From the NCBI GenBank assembly GCA_028278325.1, contig JANQEO010000063.1, positions 124,001-188,000 of the forward strand: a stretch of DNA of 64,000 nt, read 5' to 3'. Both the position numbers and the translations under genes were made by a program. Shown here one piece after another: positions 17,648-25,860 of the stretch (position 1 is its first letter; each line of letters begins with the position of its first letter). This DNA is from Candidatus Binatia bacterium (GTDB lineage: Bacteria; Desulfobacterota; Binatia; UBA1149; JAJCZL01). The notes beneath the pieces are model-generated. The model saw only the letters and a program-made list of their open reading frames with translations. It had not been told where the DNA came from and searched no databases.

Positions 17648-19260
17648 CGCCGGCGGCCGCGGACCATAGTGCCCACAGCGCTCAGCGCGACCCATGCTAG
17701 ACAGATGAAGGCGAACAGGTCCCCGAATCTCGCATAGAACGAGCGGGTAGAAAGCGGTGCGATCCGGGCCGAGATGGTAGCCTCAGAAAGGGGCGGGGCG
17801 GCCGCAACGATCGCGCCGGAGGCGTCCACTACCGCGGAGGGGCCTGAAGTCGACGCTCTAACTAGGAATCTTCGGTTCTCGATCGCTCTGAGCCTGGCGA
17901 TAGAGAACTGGTGTTCGGCGAACTCCTGATCTTGAATCCAGCTGTCGTTGGCAAGGTTGACGATGTAGTCCGCGCCAACGCGGACTCGCTCGGACACGAT
18001 TCTGGGAAACATTACCTCGTTGCAGATGACCACGCCCGCCATGCCCGCCACGGTCGGTAGGGGGTCTATGGAATCTCCGGCTGTGAACTCGCGAACCTTG
18101 CCGAAAGATCGTTGGATAAGGTCGAAACTCCGCAGCGGCATGTACTCGCTGAACGGTAGCAGGTGCTCCTTGTCGTAATACGCTCGAATCTCACCCTGTG
18201 GCGAGAGCACAAAGGCGCTGTTGAAGTACTTGGCTGGGTTGCGGCCGCGAACTCGGGGCGCGCCGGCGAGCAGTTCTACGTTGGCAGGCTCTGTGACAGT
18301 GGAGATAGTCCTCCTATAGGCGGGCTCATCCGCAACGAAGAACGTCATCGCGTTCTCGGGCCATACCACGAGTCGCGGTTCGGCCGCCTCTACGGTCTGT
18401 CGTGTCAGCGCCAGGTATGCTTGCAGGTTGCGACCGTAGTAACTCGGATCCCACCTAGAACCGAGATCGAGGTTGCCTTGAACGACGGACGCCATCACGT
18501 GCTCCTCCTCGTTTTCGGCGACGGCACGCGAGGTCCTGAGATCGCCGTAGAGGCTTGCGGCAACAACCAGGGCCAGCGAGACCGCGATGGAAAGCATGGC
18601 GCGCCGCCTGCCGGTACGTTCGACCGCGGCAACCAGTGTCTCGGTGAGTGAGAGGTTCACAAGAACCAGCAAGAAGCTCAGACCGTAGACCCCCCACACA
18701 TCGGCTGTCTGGACGATCCCGGCCAGCGGCGAGCCGGTGTCGATCAGTCCGACCTGAGAGTACCCCATCAAGCCCCAGGGGTTCCCGGACCAGAGCCTGG
18801 CTCTGCCGAGTTCAGCCGCTACCCAAGCCGCCGCGGCCGAGATGGTCAGTGCCCGGTGATTTCGCCGGCCGAGCCACCAGTAGTAGGCCCCGAACAGCAT
18901 GTAATCGGCGGCGCCCATGAGTGCCGCTGCAGCAAGAAAGATCGACAGCCCGAGCCACAACGGTTGCTCGTAGTAGAGCGCGATCGTGGGGGGCAACCAG
19001 TCGGTGACTCCATACGCGGCTGCCATGCCCCAAAGCCCGGCTAGCATGACGGCCTCGCGCAACCCGCTGCGCCTGACCACGTAGAGAAAGGGCACGAGGC
19101 AGACCCATGCCAAGGACCGATGATCGTTCGGTGGAAAACACAGTGTGAACAGGCCTGCGGAAGACACCACCGCCAAGATTTTGCCGAAGAGATTCAAGAC
19201 AGGTTCGCCTCTTACCTTTACACCCCGATGGCTGCGTAAGTCATCCCACGTGCTCTCCAT
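17644..19260 (-). CDS. lnt: Apolipoprotein N-acyltransferase
   Basis: Third enzyme of bacterial lipoprotein maturation: transfers an acyl chain from phospholipid to the amino group of the diacylated Cys, in the inner membrane. 538 aa with an N-terminal multi-helix region followed by a nitrilase-type domain. The catalytic triad is visible as Glu in VVWPENAMTF, Lys in YYDKEHLLPFSEYMP and Cys in VVICNEVMFP. The SEYMP segment and GDSIDPLPTVAG are also typical. Presence of Lnt indicates a Gram-negative envelope and fits the lipoproteins encoded nearby. The start is the ATG at 19260; residues 1-20 are polar before the first helix. Confidence 0.95.
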   Translation of the reverse strand: MESTWDDLRSHRGVKVRGEPVLNLFGKILAVVSSAGLFTLCFPPNDHRSLAWVCLVPFLYVVRRSGLREAVMLAGLWGMAAAYGVTDWLPPTIALYYEQPLWLGLSIFLAAAALMGAADYMLFGAYYWWLGRRNHRALTISAAAAWVAAELGRARLWSGNPWGLMGYSQVGLIDTGSPLAGIVQTADVWGVYGLSFLLVLVNLSLTETLVAAVERTGRRRAMLSIAVSLALVVAASLYGDLRTSRAVAENEEEHVMASVVQGNLDLGSRWDPSYYGRNLQAYLALTRQTVEAAEPRLVVWPENAMTFFVADEPAYRRTISTVTEPANVELLAGAPRVRGRNPAKYFNSAFVLSPQGEIRAYYDKEHLLPFSEYMPLRSFDLIQRSFGKVREFTAGDSIDPLPTVAGMAGVVICNEVMFPRIVSERVRVGADYIVNLANDSWIQDQEFAEHQFSIARLRAIENRRFLVRASTSGPSAVVDASGAIVAAAPPLSEATISARIAPLSTRSFYARFGDLFAFICLAWVALSAVGTMVRGRRR

Positions 19261-19371
19261 GGTGCCCGTCGACGAGATAAATCGTTGACCCGCTGATCCG
19301 AACGCGAACCCGTGTCGTTAAACAGAAACGGAGGGTTGTGTGTTGTGGAAATGCGGTAGAGGCGAGCTGTC

Positions 19372-20103
19372 GTGTACGGCGGGTTGAGCCTGATTAGATT
19401 TGCTTCGCTCCTGGTGTTGTTCGGGGTAGTGCTGTCGTTGGCCGTGCCCTACGGACGCGACGCTGCGGAAAGGTCAAGGGCGTCGGGCGCCGTGTACTAT
19501 CTCACCGAGGTTCGGGCTTCGCAGGAGGCCTACAGGGCCGAAAACGGCGCCTACGCCGATAGTCTCTCCAAGCTTGATTTGGAGATCGAGCCACCGGCGG
19601 AGTTCAGGGTGTCCGAACTAAGCGCGGGCGACTCGGGCAGTACGTCTTCATCCTGGCGTCTGACTCTCACGCGCGTGGGCAGGAGCAGTTTCGGGGAGTA
19701 TTCCGTTGTGTTCTCCGATTCCGGGTTCGATCCCTTGCGTAGTAGCATCGATGAAACAGTGCCCTTCGACTACTTGCTTGCTGGAGGGACTGACGTGGGT
19801 GCGGGCGTCGTATCGTCCACCGGAGCTGGTGACGGCACCGCAGATCACAGTACCGAAATACCAACCGTGGACCGGGAAGATCAGATCGCTGAGACGTCGG
19901 TGTCGTGTGGTGAAGCTGCTGCACCCACCTGTGACGGTCAATGCCTGCCCGGACGAGCCTGCGTCGTGGAGAAGGATCGCTGTAAGTGCATTACGACGTC
20001 GACTCCCTGTGGCTCGCTTGCCGCGCCGCCACTTTGCTACGGTGTGTGTCCCGAGGGTAACCCATGCGTCGAAATGGGAGGCACGTGTCGATGTGCACCG
20101 TGA
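19372..20103 (+). CDS. Type IV pilin-like protein with Arg at position 5 and Cys-rich tail
   Basis: 243 aa from a GTG. The N-terminus MYGGLSLIRFASLLVLFGVV imitates a prepilin: a very short leader ending in Gly, then LSLI and a hydrophobic helix. The usual Glu at mature position 5 is replaced by Arg (LSLIRF against FTLIEL). The region after the helix (YYLTEVRASQEAYRAENGAYADSLSKL) is the normal pilin/pseudopilin sequence. Residues 180-243 add two repeats of a C-G..P.C.G.CP.G..C..C.C pattern. It may be a minor pilin or pseudopilin. No pilus assembly genes are nearby. Confidence 0.7.
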   Translation: MYGGLSLIRFASLLVLFGVVLSLAVPYGRDAAERSRASGAVYYLTEVRASQEAYRAENGAYADSLSKLDLEIEPPAEFRVSELSAGDSGSTSSSWRLTLTRVGRSSFGEYSVVFSDSGFDPLRSSIDETVPFDYLLAGGTDVGAGVVSSTGAGDGTADHSTEIPTVDREDQIAETSVSCGEAAAPTCDGQCLPGRACVVEKDRCKCITTSTPCGSLAAPPLCYGVCPEGNPCVEMGGTCRCAP

Positions 20104-20172
20104 ACCGGTTGCGCAGCCTCTCCAGACGCCCCTGTCCAGCTGAGGTTCCGGCAGTATCGGGAAGACGGTGAG

Positions 20173-20196
20173 CGGCTGAGGATCAGGGCTCAGCCG
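20173..20196. terminator. Hairpin between convergent genes
   Basis: CGGCTGAG and CTCAGCCG form a perfect 8-base stem with an 8-base loop. The hairpin lies over the stop of the minus-strand lipoprotein gene and about 70 bases after the plus-strand pilin-like gene. There is no T-run on either side, so it may only slow or protect transcripts. Confidence 0.35.
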
Positions 20197-21469
20197 GTTC
20201 CGCGCATTCCGCCAGCTCATCGCAACTGGCGAAGCTCTTCGTGGCCTCACCCGTTGCCGTTGGAATCGTTACGTCGACCGAGCTGTCGTCGTTGAATGTC
20301 ACTGTGGCTTCTTCTGCTCCTTCGAGCCGTATCTTGCCAATCGGACACATCTCGGGAGACAGGAGGAGATCCTCGAGGGTCGTGACGGTTATGAAATCGC
20401 CCACGCAGGGTCCTTGTATATCACCGTCGATCGAGACTAGAGCGGTCGGAACATCGTCGATCTCTTTCAACTCGATAGTGACGTCCTGCAAGGTCAGTAA
20501 GAGAGGCTGTCCCACCGTGTCTTCTTTCTCGATGGTGCCGCTTATGAGAAGACGTGAAGATCTAAGTGATTCGGCGAAACCATTGCCGGCATCACAGTCG
20601 ATCTGATCCATCATGATGTCGAGAGTGTACGTCACCACCCCCGAGTCCCGGGCAATCATGAGACCGTCGAGCACGAGGTTGAAACTGTCCGGGCAACACA
20701 GATCCCCGGTTGCTTCTACGGTCACCGCACCGGTTAGTGAGGCACCGGCCTCTGAGCAGCCGTCCAAGTCCGCAACCACGAGTGCGTCGCTCATCTCCGT
20801 GCAATCGGTGGGCCTGGACGGCCCCATCCAGGTGGTGTCGATGCTTGCAACACCACCGCCGCTGCACGATGCCGGGCCGGTGCTGGCATGGGACGTACCA
20901 GTATCGTCGCCATGCATCGGACCGGCACCCGACGCATCGGCGAGTTTCTGTGGAACGCCTATGAGCGATCCAAGGAAGTTCTCAGTGTCGCAGGGCAATC
21001 GGGTCGTGCCCATGTGATCCGAGTATCCGTCACGCATTCTCTGACATGAGAGCCGCTCCGGATGGCACATGTCGCAGTTGCTTGCTCCGCAGTACTTCGA
21101 GCATAGCGCGAAAGCGTCATCATCGAGGTCGTCGCAGTAGCCGTGGTCACTATCGTCGTCGTCCCGGCAGTCGCTGTCGGAGTCGCTGTCGGAGTCGCTG
21201 TCGGAGTCACTGTCCGAGTCATCGTCGCCGTCGTCCACCTGGGCAACGTCGTCGAGCAGAGATACCAGGAGCAGTAGGTCGGCCAGCAGGCGATGAGCAT
21301 CGTTGACGACGGCGCCGCTGAAGTCGGCCGCGTTGCCGAAGTCGAGGGAACGGCCGTTGCCGCCCCCGCAGCCCCACGCTGCCAAGGAGATGCAGATGCA
21401 ACAGACCAGGCACAGCGTTGCTGCGAGAGCGAGTGGCCGACGTGGCCGCGATTTTCCTCTTTTCAACAT
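20183..21469 (-). CDS. Lipoprotein with Ser-Asp repeat and Cys-rich linker
   Basis: 428 aa. A basic n-region and hydrophobic stretch end in a lipobox (SLAAWGC, Cys at about 34), so the protein should be lipidated and processed by the Lnt pathway. Residues ~78-110 are a run of Asp and Ser-Asp dipeptides encoded by a short tandem DNA repeat. A Cys-rich patch follows (CSKYCGASNCDMCHPERLSC), then a ~270-residue beta-like domain with a repeated VTVEATGDLCC-type segment and no recognised family. The stalk-like SD run probably holds the C-terminal domain away from the membrane. Confidence 0.7.
   Translation of the reverse strand: MLKRGKSRPRRPLALAATLCLVCCICISLAAWGCGGGNGRSLDFGNAADFSGAVVNDAHRLLADLLLLVSLLDDVAQVDDGDDDSDSDSDSDSDSDSDSDCRDDDDSDHGYCDDLDDDAFALCSKYCGASNCDMCHPERLSCQRMRDGYSDHMGTTRLPCDTENFLGSLIGVPQKLADASGAGPMHGDDTGTSHASTGPASCSGGGVASIDTTWMGPSRPTDCTEMSDALVVADLDGCSEAGASLTGAVTVEATGDLCCPDSFNLVLDGLMIARDSGVVTYTLDIMMDQIDCDAGNGFAESLRSSRLLISGTIEKEDTVGQPLLLTLQDVTIELKEIDDVPTALVSIDGDIQGPCVGDFITVTTLEDLLLSPEMCPIGKIRLEGAEEATVTFNDDSSVDVTIPTATGEATKSFASCDELAECAEPAEP
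21171..21230. repeat. Tandem 12-base repeat encoding Ser-Asp
   Basis: GTCGGAGTCGCT units repeat almost perfectly, decaying at the 3' end (on the minus strand they encode S-D-S-D). Such repeats change length by slippage in steps of whole codons. It lies inside the lipoprotein gene. Confidence 0.8.
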
Positions 21470-21818
21470 CTCTGAGCCCAGCTAGGACTCCTGCGACGAT
21501 ACGAACAAGGCTGCAGCCTGCGGTGTACCTTGGATAGCCAGGCTATTGCGCCTTCTGAGCTCCGTCGCCGGCGCGGCTGCTGAGGAGGTTGCGTGGGTTT
21601 CTGCTTGGTCAGACGCTGACCACGCCCGGGGGGTACTCGCGCTATTGCAGCCGTGAGAAGGCAGCGCCGCTTTTCTCTCGCGGCTGGGAAGGTGCCCTTC
21701 AGGGCACCGGCGAAAGAACCGCGCCGGCGGGGCGACAAAACCTCGGTCAGTGGCTTGCATCCTGCAAAGGAGTAAGTTGTCGATCTACGACCGTCTCTCA
21801 GGCGGTCCGGGAGGGAGC
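21470..21818 (+). other. Long leader of the stress/RNA-repair operon
   Basis: 349 bases without a supported gene. Two overlapping perfect stems are present: GGTGCCC (21691-21697) with GGGCACC (21702-21708), and CCGGCG (21707-21712) with CGCCGG (21722-21727). They cannot fully form together because they share bases 21707-21708. I could not match this to a known riboswitch. The promoter of the operon must lie here. Confidence 0.4.
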
Positions 21819-22304
21819 ATGAATGAGCAGTTAAGGGTCCTGGTCGCGGTAGATGACAGCGAAGCGAGTGAGCGGGCGCTTACCTATACGGGAGGACTGT
21901 TGGCCGGCCGCGACGGCGCCCGCATCTATCCCGTGCACGTCCTGGGCCCCTTGCCGCCCGAGCTTCTTGGCTCCGAAGGTGAAGCGATCTCGGACGATAG
22001 GCGTAATCGTCAGGCAGCGTGGATGGCCGAGGCACGTTCGGATGCAAAGCCGCTGCTCGACAAGGCGTGCCGTCTTCTCGAAGGCTCGGGGGTGAGGGCA
22101 GGCGCCATCGAGCCGCGAACGGTTGAGTGTACGAAGGACGATGCCGTGGCCGACACGATCGTGGAGGCTGCTCGGGCATCGGGTTGCGGCACCATAGTTG
22201 TCGGACGCGAGTCGGTGTCTTGGGCGCCGCAGTTGTTCTACCGTCACATCGGAGAGACTGTGGTCAAGGAAGCGGCGGATTTGGCGGTATGGATCGTCGG
22301 CTGA
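21819..22304 (+). CDS. Universal stress protein (UspA family)
   Basis: 161 aa. The start is the ATG at 21819, with GGGAGG just upstream; the open frame reaches back to 21750 but that part has no Usp character. The fold is clear: LRVLVAVDDSEASERALTY at the start, a long variable helix in the middle, and an ending with IVEAARASGCGTIVVGRES. The usual G-x2-G-x9-G-S/T nucleotide loop is not intact (VGRESVSWAPQLFYRHIGETV), so ATP binding is uncertain. First gene of a five-gene run with 4-base or shorter gaps. Confidence 0.85.
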   Translation: MNEQLRVLVAVDDSEASERALTYTGGLLAGRDGARIYPVHVLGPLPPELLGSEGEAISDDRRNRQAAWMAEARSDAKPLLDKACRLLEGSGVRAGAIEPRTVECTKDDAVADTIVEAARASGCGTIVVGRESVSWAPQLFYRHIGETVVKEAADLAVWIVG

Positions 22305-22308
22305 CGAT

Positions 22309-22995
22309 TTGAACCATCCCGATCATAAGTTCACGGCAGTGCTGGCAGCCTTGCTGGTACTGGTCGTAGCGACGTCCGCGATATCCCCCAGCTATCCAGC
22401 CGACTGGCTGCTGGAGAATTGGCTCGTCTTCGTTTTCGTGGGCTTGCTGGCCGCGATCTACCGGAGGGCACCTTTCTCGCGGGCCTCCTACGTCGCCATT
22501 TTCATCCTTTTATGTCTCCACGAAGTCGGCGCCCACTATACATACTCGGAGGTGCCCTACGATGAGTGGATAGAGGCCGCCACGGGCAGCACTTTGAACG
22601 GGATCATGGGATGGGAACGAAACCATTTCGATCGGTTGGTGCACTTCGCCTACGGCCTCTTGATCGCTTTCCCGATGCGCGAGCTTTTCCTTCGCGTGTC
22701 CGATTCCCGCGGCTTCTGGTCATACTTCTTGCCGCTCCAGCTGATCATTGCCCTGTCGGCGTGGTACGAACTGATCGAATGGGCGGCAGCCATGGCCTTC
22801 GGCGGTGATCTTGGGATGGCCTACCTCGGCACCCAGGGTGATGTGTGGGACGCCCACAAAGACATGGGCCTGGCTTTGGCCGGTGCAACCCTGAGTCTGT
22901 TGGCAGCGGCCTTGGTCAACGGTTTCAGGAATCGCGATCCGGCGCTCGAATGGATCGACCGGACCCGTGGGCCGGGAACGGGTGGCGTCGCATGA
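22309..22995 (+). CDS. DUF2238 (YjdF-like) inner-membrane protein
   Basis: 228 aa starting at a TTG 4 bases after the usp stop; the frame is open upstream but runs through usp. Six hydrophobic helices surround conserved-looking polar motifs: [43 protein letters not shown], and [13 protein letters not shown]. These are the known hallmarks of the DUF2238/YjdF family, whose function is not established. It overlaps the archease start by 4 bases (ATGA). Confidence 0.85.
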   Translation: MNHPDHKFTAVLAALLVLVVATSAISPSYPADWLLENWLVFVFVGLLAAIYRRAPFSRASYVAIFILLCLHEVGAHYTYSEVPYDEWIEAATGSTLNGIMGWERNHFDRLVHFAYGLLIAFPMRELFLRVSDSRGFWSYFLPLQLIIALSAWYELIEWAAAMAFGGDLGMAYLGTQGDVWDAHKDMGLALAGATLSLLAAALVNGFRNRDPALEWIDRTRGPGTGGVA

Positions 22996-23471
22996 GCACT
23001 TCGCCCGATGCAGATACACCCGGGACAGCAGGCGGGGGCACGGAGCGCGACTCGGATCGTTGGGAACACTTTCCGCATGGCGCGGATGTCGGGGTCCGCG
23101 GCGTCGGAAACTCCATCGCCCGTGCTTTCGAGAACGCTGCTGTTGCGCTTACTGCGGTCGTGACCGACCCGTCTAGCGTCGAGGCCCGGACTCCGATCGA
23201 GATTCACTGCAGCGCGGCCGATGAGGAGTTGCTTCTCGTCGAATGGCTGGATTCGCTTGTGTACGAGATGTCTACGCGCAAGATGCTGTTCAGCCGTTTC
23301 GGGGTGCACATGGAGGGAGCATGCAATCTCAACGCGCGGGTGTGGGGCGAAGAGGTCGATGTCGCCAGGCATCAACCCACGGTCGAGGTAAAGGGTGCCA
23401 CCCTCACGGCTCTCAGAGTGAGCAGGGTAGATGACGGCAGCTGGGTAGCCGAGTGCGTAGTGGATGTCTGA
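22992..23471 (+). CDS. Archease, RtcB activator
   Basis: 159 aa. Archease speeds guanylation and multiple turnover of the RNA ligase RtcB. After a 23-residue Gly/Thr/Asp-rich leader, the domain begins [16 protein letters not shown], with the family's H-x-A-D-x-G motif, and ends with [13 protein letters not shown]. The central [17 protein letters not shown] also fits. The gene sits 3 bases before rtcB and overlaps the upstream DUF2238 gene. Confidence 0.93.
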   Translation: MSTSPDADTPGTAGGGTERDSDRWEHFPHGADVGVRGVGNSIARAFENAAVALTAVVTDPSSVEARTPIEIHCSAADEELLLVEWLDSLVYEMSTRKMLFSRFGVHMEGACNLNARVWGEEVDVARHQPTVEVKGATLTALRVSRVDDGSWVAECVVDV

Positions 23472-23474
23472 ACC

Positions 23475-24905
23475 ATGGATCTGAAAAAGCTAGAGAAGCA
23501 CGGCGACTTCGAGTGGCACCTCCCAAGACGGGGCAAGATGCGGGTGCCCGGGATCATATACGGTAGCGAGGAACTCGTTGGCGGTATGGACGACAAGGTT
23601 CACGAGCAAGTGGCCAATGTCGCCATGCTTCCCGGTATCGTTACCGCCTCTTACGCGATGCCCGACGCGCATTGGGGCTATGGTTTTCCTATCGGCGGCG
23701 TCGCGGCTTTCGACCCCGATGACGGCGGTGTGATCTCGGCCGGGGGCGTCGGTTTCGACATTTCCTGCGGGGTCAGGGCTCTGCGAACCGGGCTGGAGGT
23801 AGAGGACTTGGAACCCGACAAGAAGGTGTTGGCCGATGCCCTCTTCCAAACGGTCCCCGCCGGGGTGGGCAGTAGGGGAAAGCTGCACCTCGACGACGAA
23901 GAGATGGATGCGATGCTTTGCGGCGGAGCCAGGTGGGCGGTCGATCGCGGATACGGGCGCACCGAGGACCTGGAGTATACGGAGGAACATGGCTGCATCG
24001 CGGGTGCGCTACCGGCCAAGGTTTCGGGTCGGGCCAAGCAGCGTCAATGCGAAGAGATGGGCACTCTCGGATCGGGCAATCACTACCTGGAAGTTCAGAA
24101 GGTCGCGGAGGTCTACGATGACTCAGCCGCAGCCGTTCTGGGCTTGGCGACCGATGATGTCGTGGTGAGCATCCACTGCGGCTCCCGCGGCCTCGGTCAC
24201 CAGATAGGCAGTGACTACCTCAAGCGGATGGCGGTTGCGGCGGCCGGATTCGGTATCGACTTGCCCGACCGTGAACTCGCTTGCGCCCCCCTCCATTCCG
24301 ACCTGGGACGCGACTATCAAGGCGCCATGCGAGCGGGGATCAATTGCGCTCTGGCCAACCGGCAGATCATCACCGAACTGGTGAGGAGGGTGTTCGCCGA
24401 TCTATTCCCGGGTGTGAGTCTCGACCTTGTCTACGACGTTTCCCACAACACCTGCAAGGAAGAGCGGCACGAGGTCGAGGGCAGGGAGAAACGCTTGTTC
24501 GTTCACCGTAAGGGGGCAACCCGCGCTTTCGGCCCGGGCAATCCCGACGTGCCGCAAAAGTTTCGTGACGTTGGGCAGCCGGTGCTGATCGGAGGAACCA
24601 TGGGCACCGCGTCCCATGTGCTCGTGGGTACGCGGGTGAGTATGTCGGCGGCATTCGGATCCGCCTGCCACGGCGCCGGACGGCGTATGAGCAGGCATCA
24701 GGCCAAGAAACGTTGGCACGGCCGCGACATCGTTCGCTACCTCGCCGAGCAAGGAATCATCATACGTAGTCCCTCTTATAGAGGGGTAGCCGAGGAAGCT
24801 CCGGGCGCCTACAAAGACGTTGACGCGGTAGCCGAGGCGGCAGAGCAGGCCGGATTGGCCAAGCGGGTAGTCAGGCTCGAGCCGATGGTGTGCGTGAAAG
24901 GCTGA
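23475..24905 (+). CDS. rtcB: RNA-splicing ligase RtcB
   Basis: Joins RNA 2',3'-cyclic-phosphate (or 3'-phosphate) and 5'-OH ends using GTP and Mn2+. 476 aa, full length. Metal ligand Cys98 lies in GVGFDISCGVRAL, with further His ligands in GSGNHYLEVQ, SIHCGSRGLGHQ and DVSHNTC. The guanylated His is about residue 399 in CHGAGRRMSR. GTP-contact segments HRKGATRAFGPG and GGTMGTASHVL are intact. It follows archease by 3 bases, a known functional pairing. No RtcR-type activator gene is nearby, so regulation differs from the E. coli rtc operon. Confidence 0.97.
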   Translation: MDLKKLEKHGDFEWHLPRRGKMRVPGIIYGSEELVGGMDDKVHEQVANVAMLPGIVTASYAMPDAHWGYGFPIGGVAAFDPDDGGVISAGGVGFDISCGVRALRTGLEVEDLEPDKKVLADALFQTVPAGVGSRGKLHLDDEEMDAMLCGGARWAVDRGYGRTEDLEYTEEHGCIAGALPAKVSGRAKQRQCEEMGTLGSGNHYLEVQKVAEVYDDSAAAVLGLATDDVVVSIHCGSRGLGHQIGSDYLKRMAVAAAGFGIDLPDRELACAPLHSDLGRDYQGAMRAGINCALANRQIITELVRRVFADLFPGVSLDLVYDVSHNTCKEERHEVEGREKRLFVHRKGATRAFGPGNPDVPQKFRDVGQPVLIGGTMGTASHVLVGTRVSMSAAFGSACHGAGRRMSRHQAKKRWHGRDIVRYLAEQGIIIRSPSYRGVAEEAPGAYKDVDAVAEAAEQAGLAKRVVRLEPMVCVKG

Positions 24906-24919
24906 GAGGATATTAGGAG

Positions 24920-25849
24920 ATGCGCGTTGTAGCAGCATTGGGCGGAAACGCGTTGCTGAAGCGGGGTGAACCGCTGACGGCAGAGATGCAGCGGGCCAAC
25001 GTGAAAGTGGCCGCTGACGCGCTCGCCCCTCTCACATCGGCCAACGATCTGGTCGTCACCCACGGCAACGGGCCGCAGGTGGGACTGCTGGCGTTGCAGA
25101 CGGCTGCATTGAAACCGAATGAGGCCTACCCCCTCGATGTTCTCGATGCCGAGACAGAGGGGATGATCGGCTACCTGATCGAGCAAGAGCTGATCAACCG
25201 CTTGCCCGAAACGCGACGCTGCGTGACCCTTCTCACTCAGATCGAGGTCGATCCGTCGGATCCCGCCTTCGCACATCCAACCAAGCCTATCGGGCCCATC
25301 TACAACGCAGAAAGGGCAAGGACCCTCGAGAAAACGCGGGGCTGGCACATGGTGCGCGACGGCGACCACTATCGCCGCGCCGTGCCTTCACCGTTACCAT
25401 TGCGTGTCTTGGAACTGCCAGTCATCGAGTTCTTGCTCGACGCCCGCGTCGTCGTGATCTGTGCGGGGGGCGGCGGGATACCGGTGGCGCGTCGAGATGA
25501 CGGGGGCTACGTCGGCATGGAAGCGGTGATCGACAAGGATCGTGCAAGTTCCCTGTTGGCGCGCGGCCTCGGGGCGGAGTTCCTCATGATGCTCACCGAC
25601 GTAGATGCGGTTCGCGACGACTGGGGTAATCCTGATGCACGCTCGATCCGCCGCATCTCCGCCGACTCGATTAGTCGGTTCTCCTTCGACCCCGGATCGA
25701 TGGGGCCGAAGGTCGAGGCGGCCTGCGAGTTCGTTCGTAGCGGTGGCGCCGTTGCGGCCATAGGCGCGCTGAGCGATGCGCGCGCCATCGTCGCCGGTCA
25801 AGCAGGGACGCGGATCACCAACGAACCCCAGGACACCCAGTGGTGGTAG
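24920..25849 (+). CDS. arcC: Carbamate kinase
   Basis: 309 aa, full length. Catalyses carbamoyl phosphate + ADP to carbamate + ATP, or the reverse. The amino-acid-kinase fold is clear: VVAALGGNALLKRGEPLT at the start, LVVTHGNGPQVGLLALQ, ICAGGGGIPVARRDDG, EAVIDKDRASSLLARGL, LMMLTDVDAV and FDPGSMGPKVEAACEFV. Ribosome site is AGGAG at 24914. It begins 14 bases after rtcB, so it is probably the last gene of the run. No arginine deiminase or ornithine transcarbamylase is nearby. Confidence 0.95.
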   Translation: MRVVAALGGNALLKRGEPLTAEMQRANVKVAADALAPLTSANDLVVTHGNGPQVGLLALQTAALKPNEAYPLDVLDAETEGMIGYLIEQELINRLPETRRCVTLLTQIEVDPSDPAFAHPTKPIGPIYNAERARTLEKTRGWHMVRDGDHYRRAVPSPLPLRVLELPVIEFLLDARVVVICAGGGGIPVARRDDGGYVGMEAVIDKDRASSLLARGLGAEFLMMLTDVDAVRDDWGNPDARSIRRISADSISRFSFDPGSMGPKVEAACEFVRSGGAVAAIGALSDARAIVAGQAGTRITNEPQDTQWW

Positions 25850-25860
25850 GCCCGCAGGCG

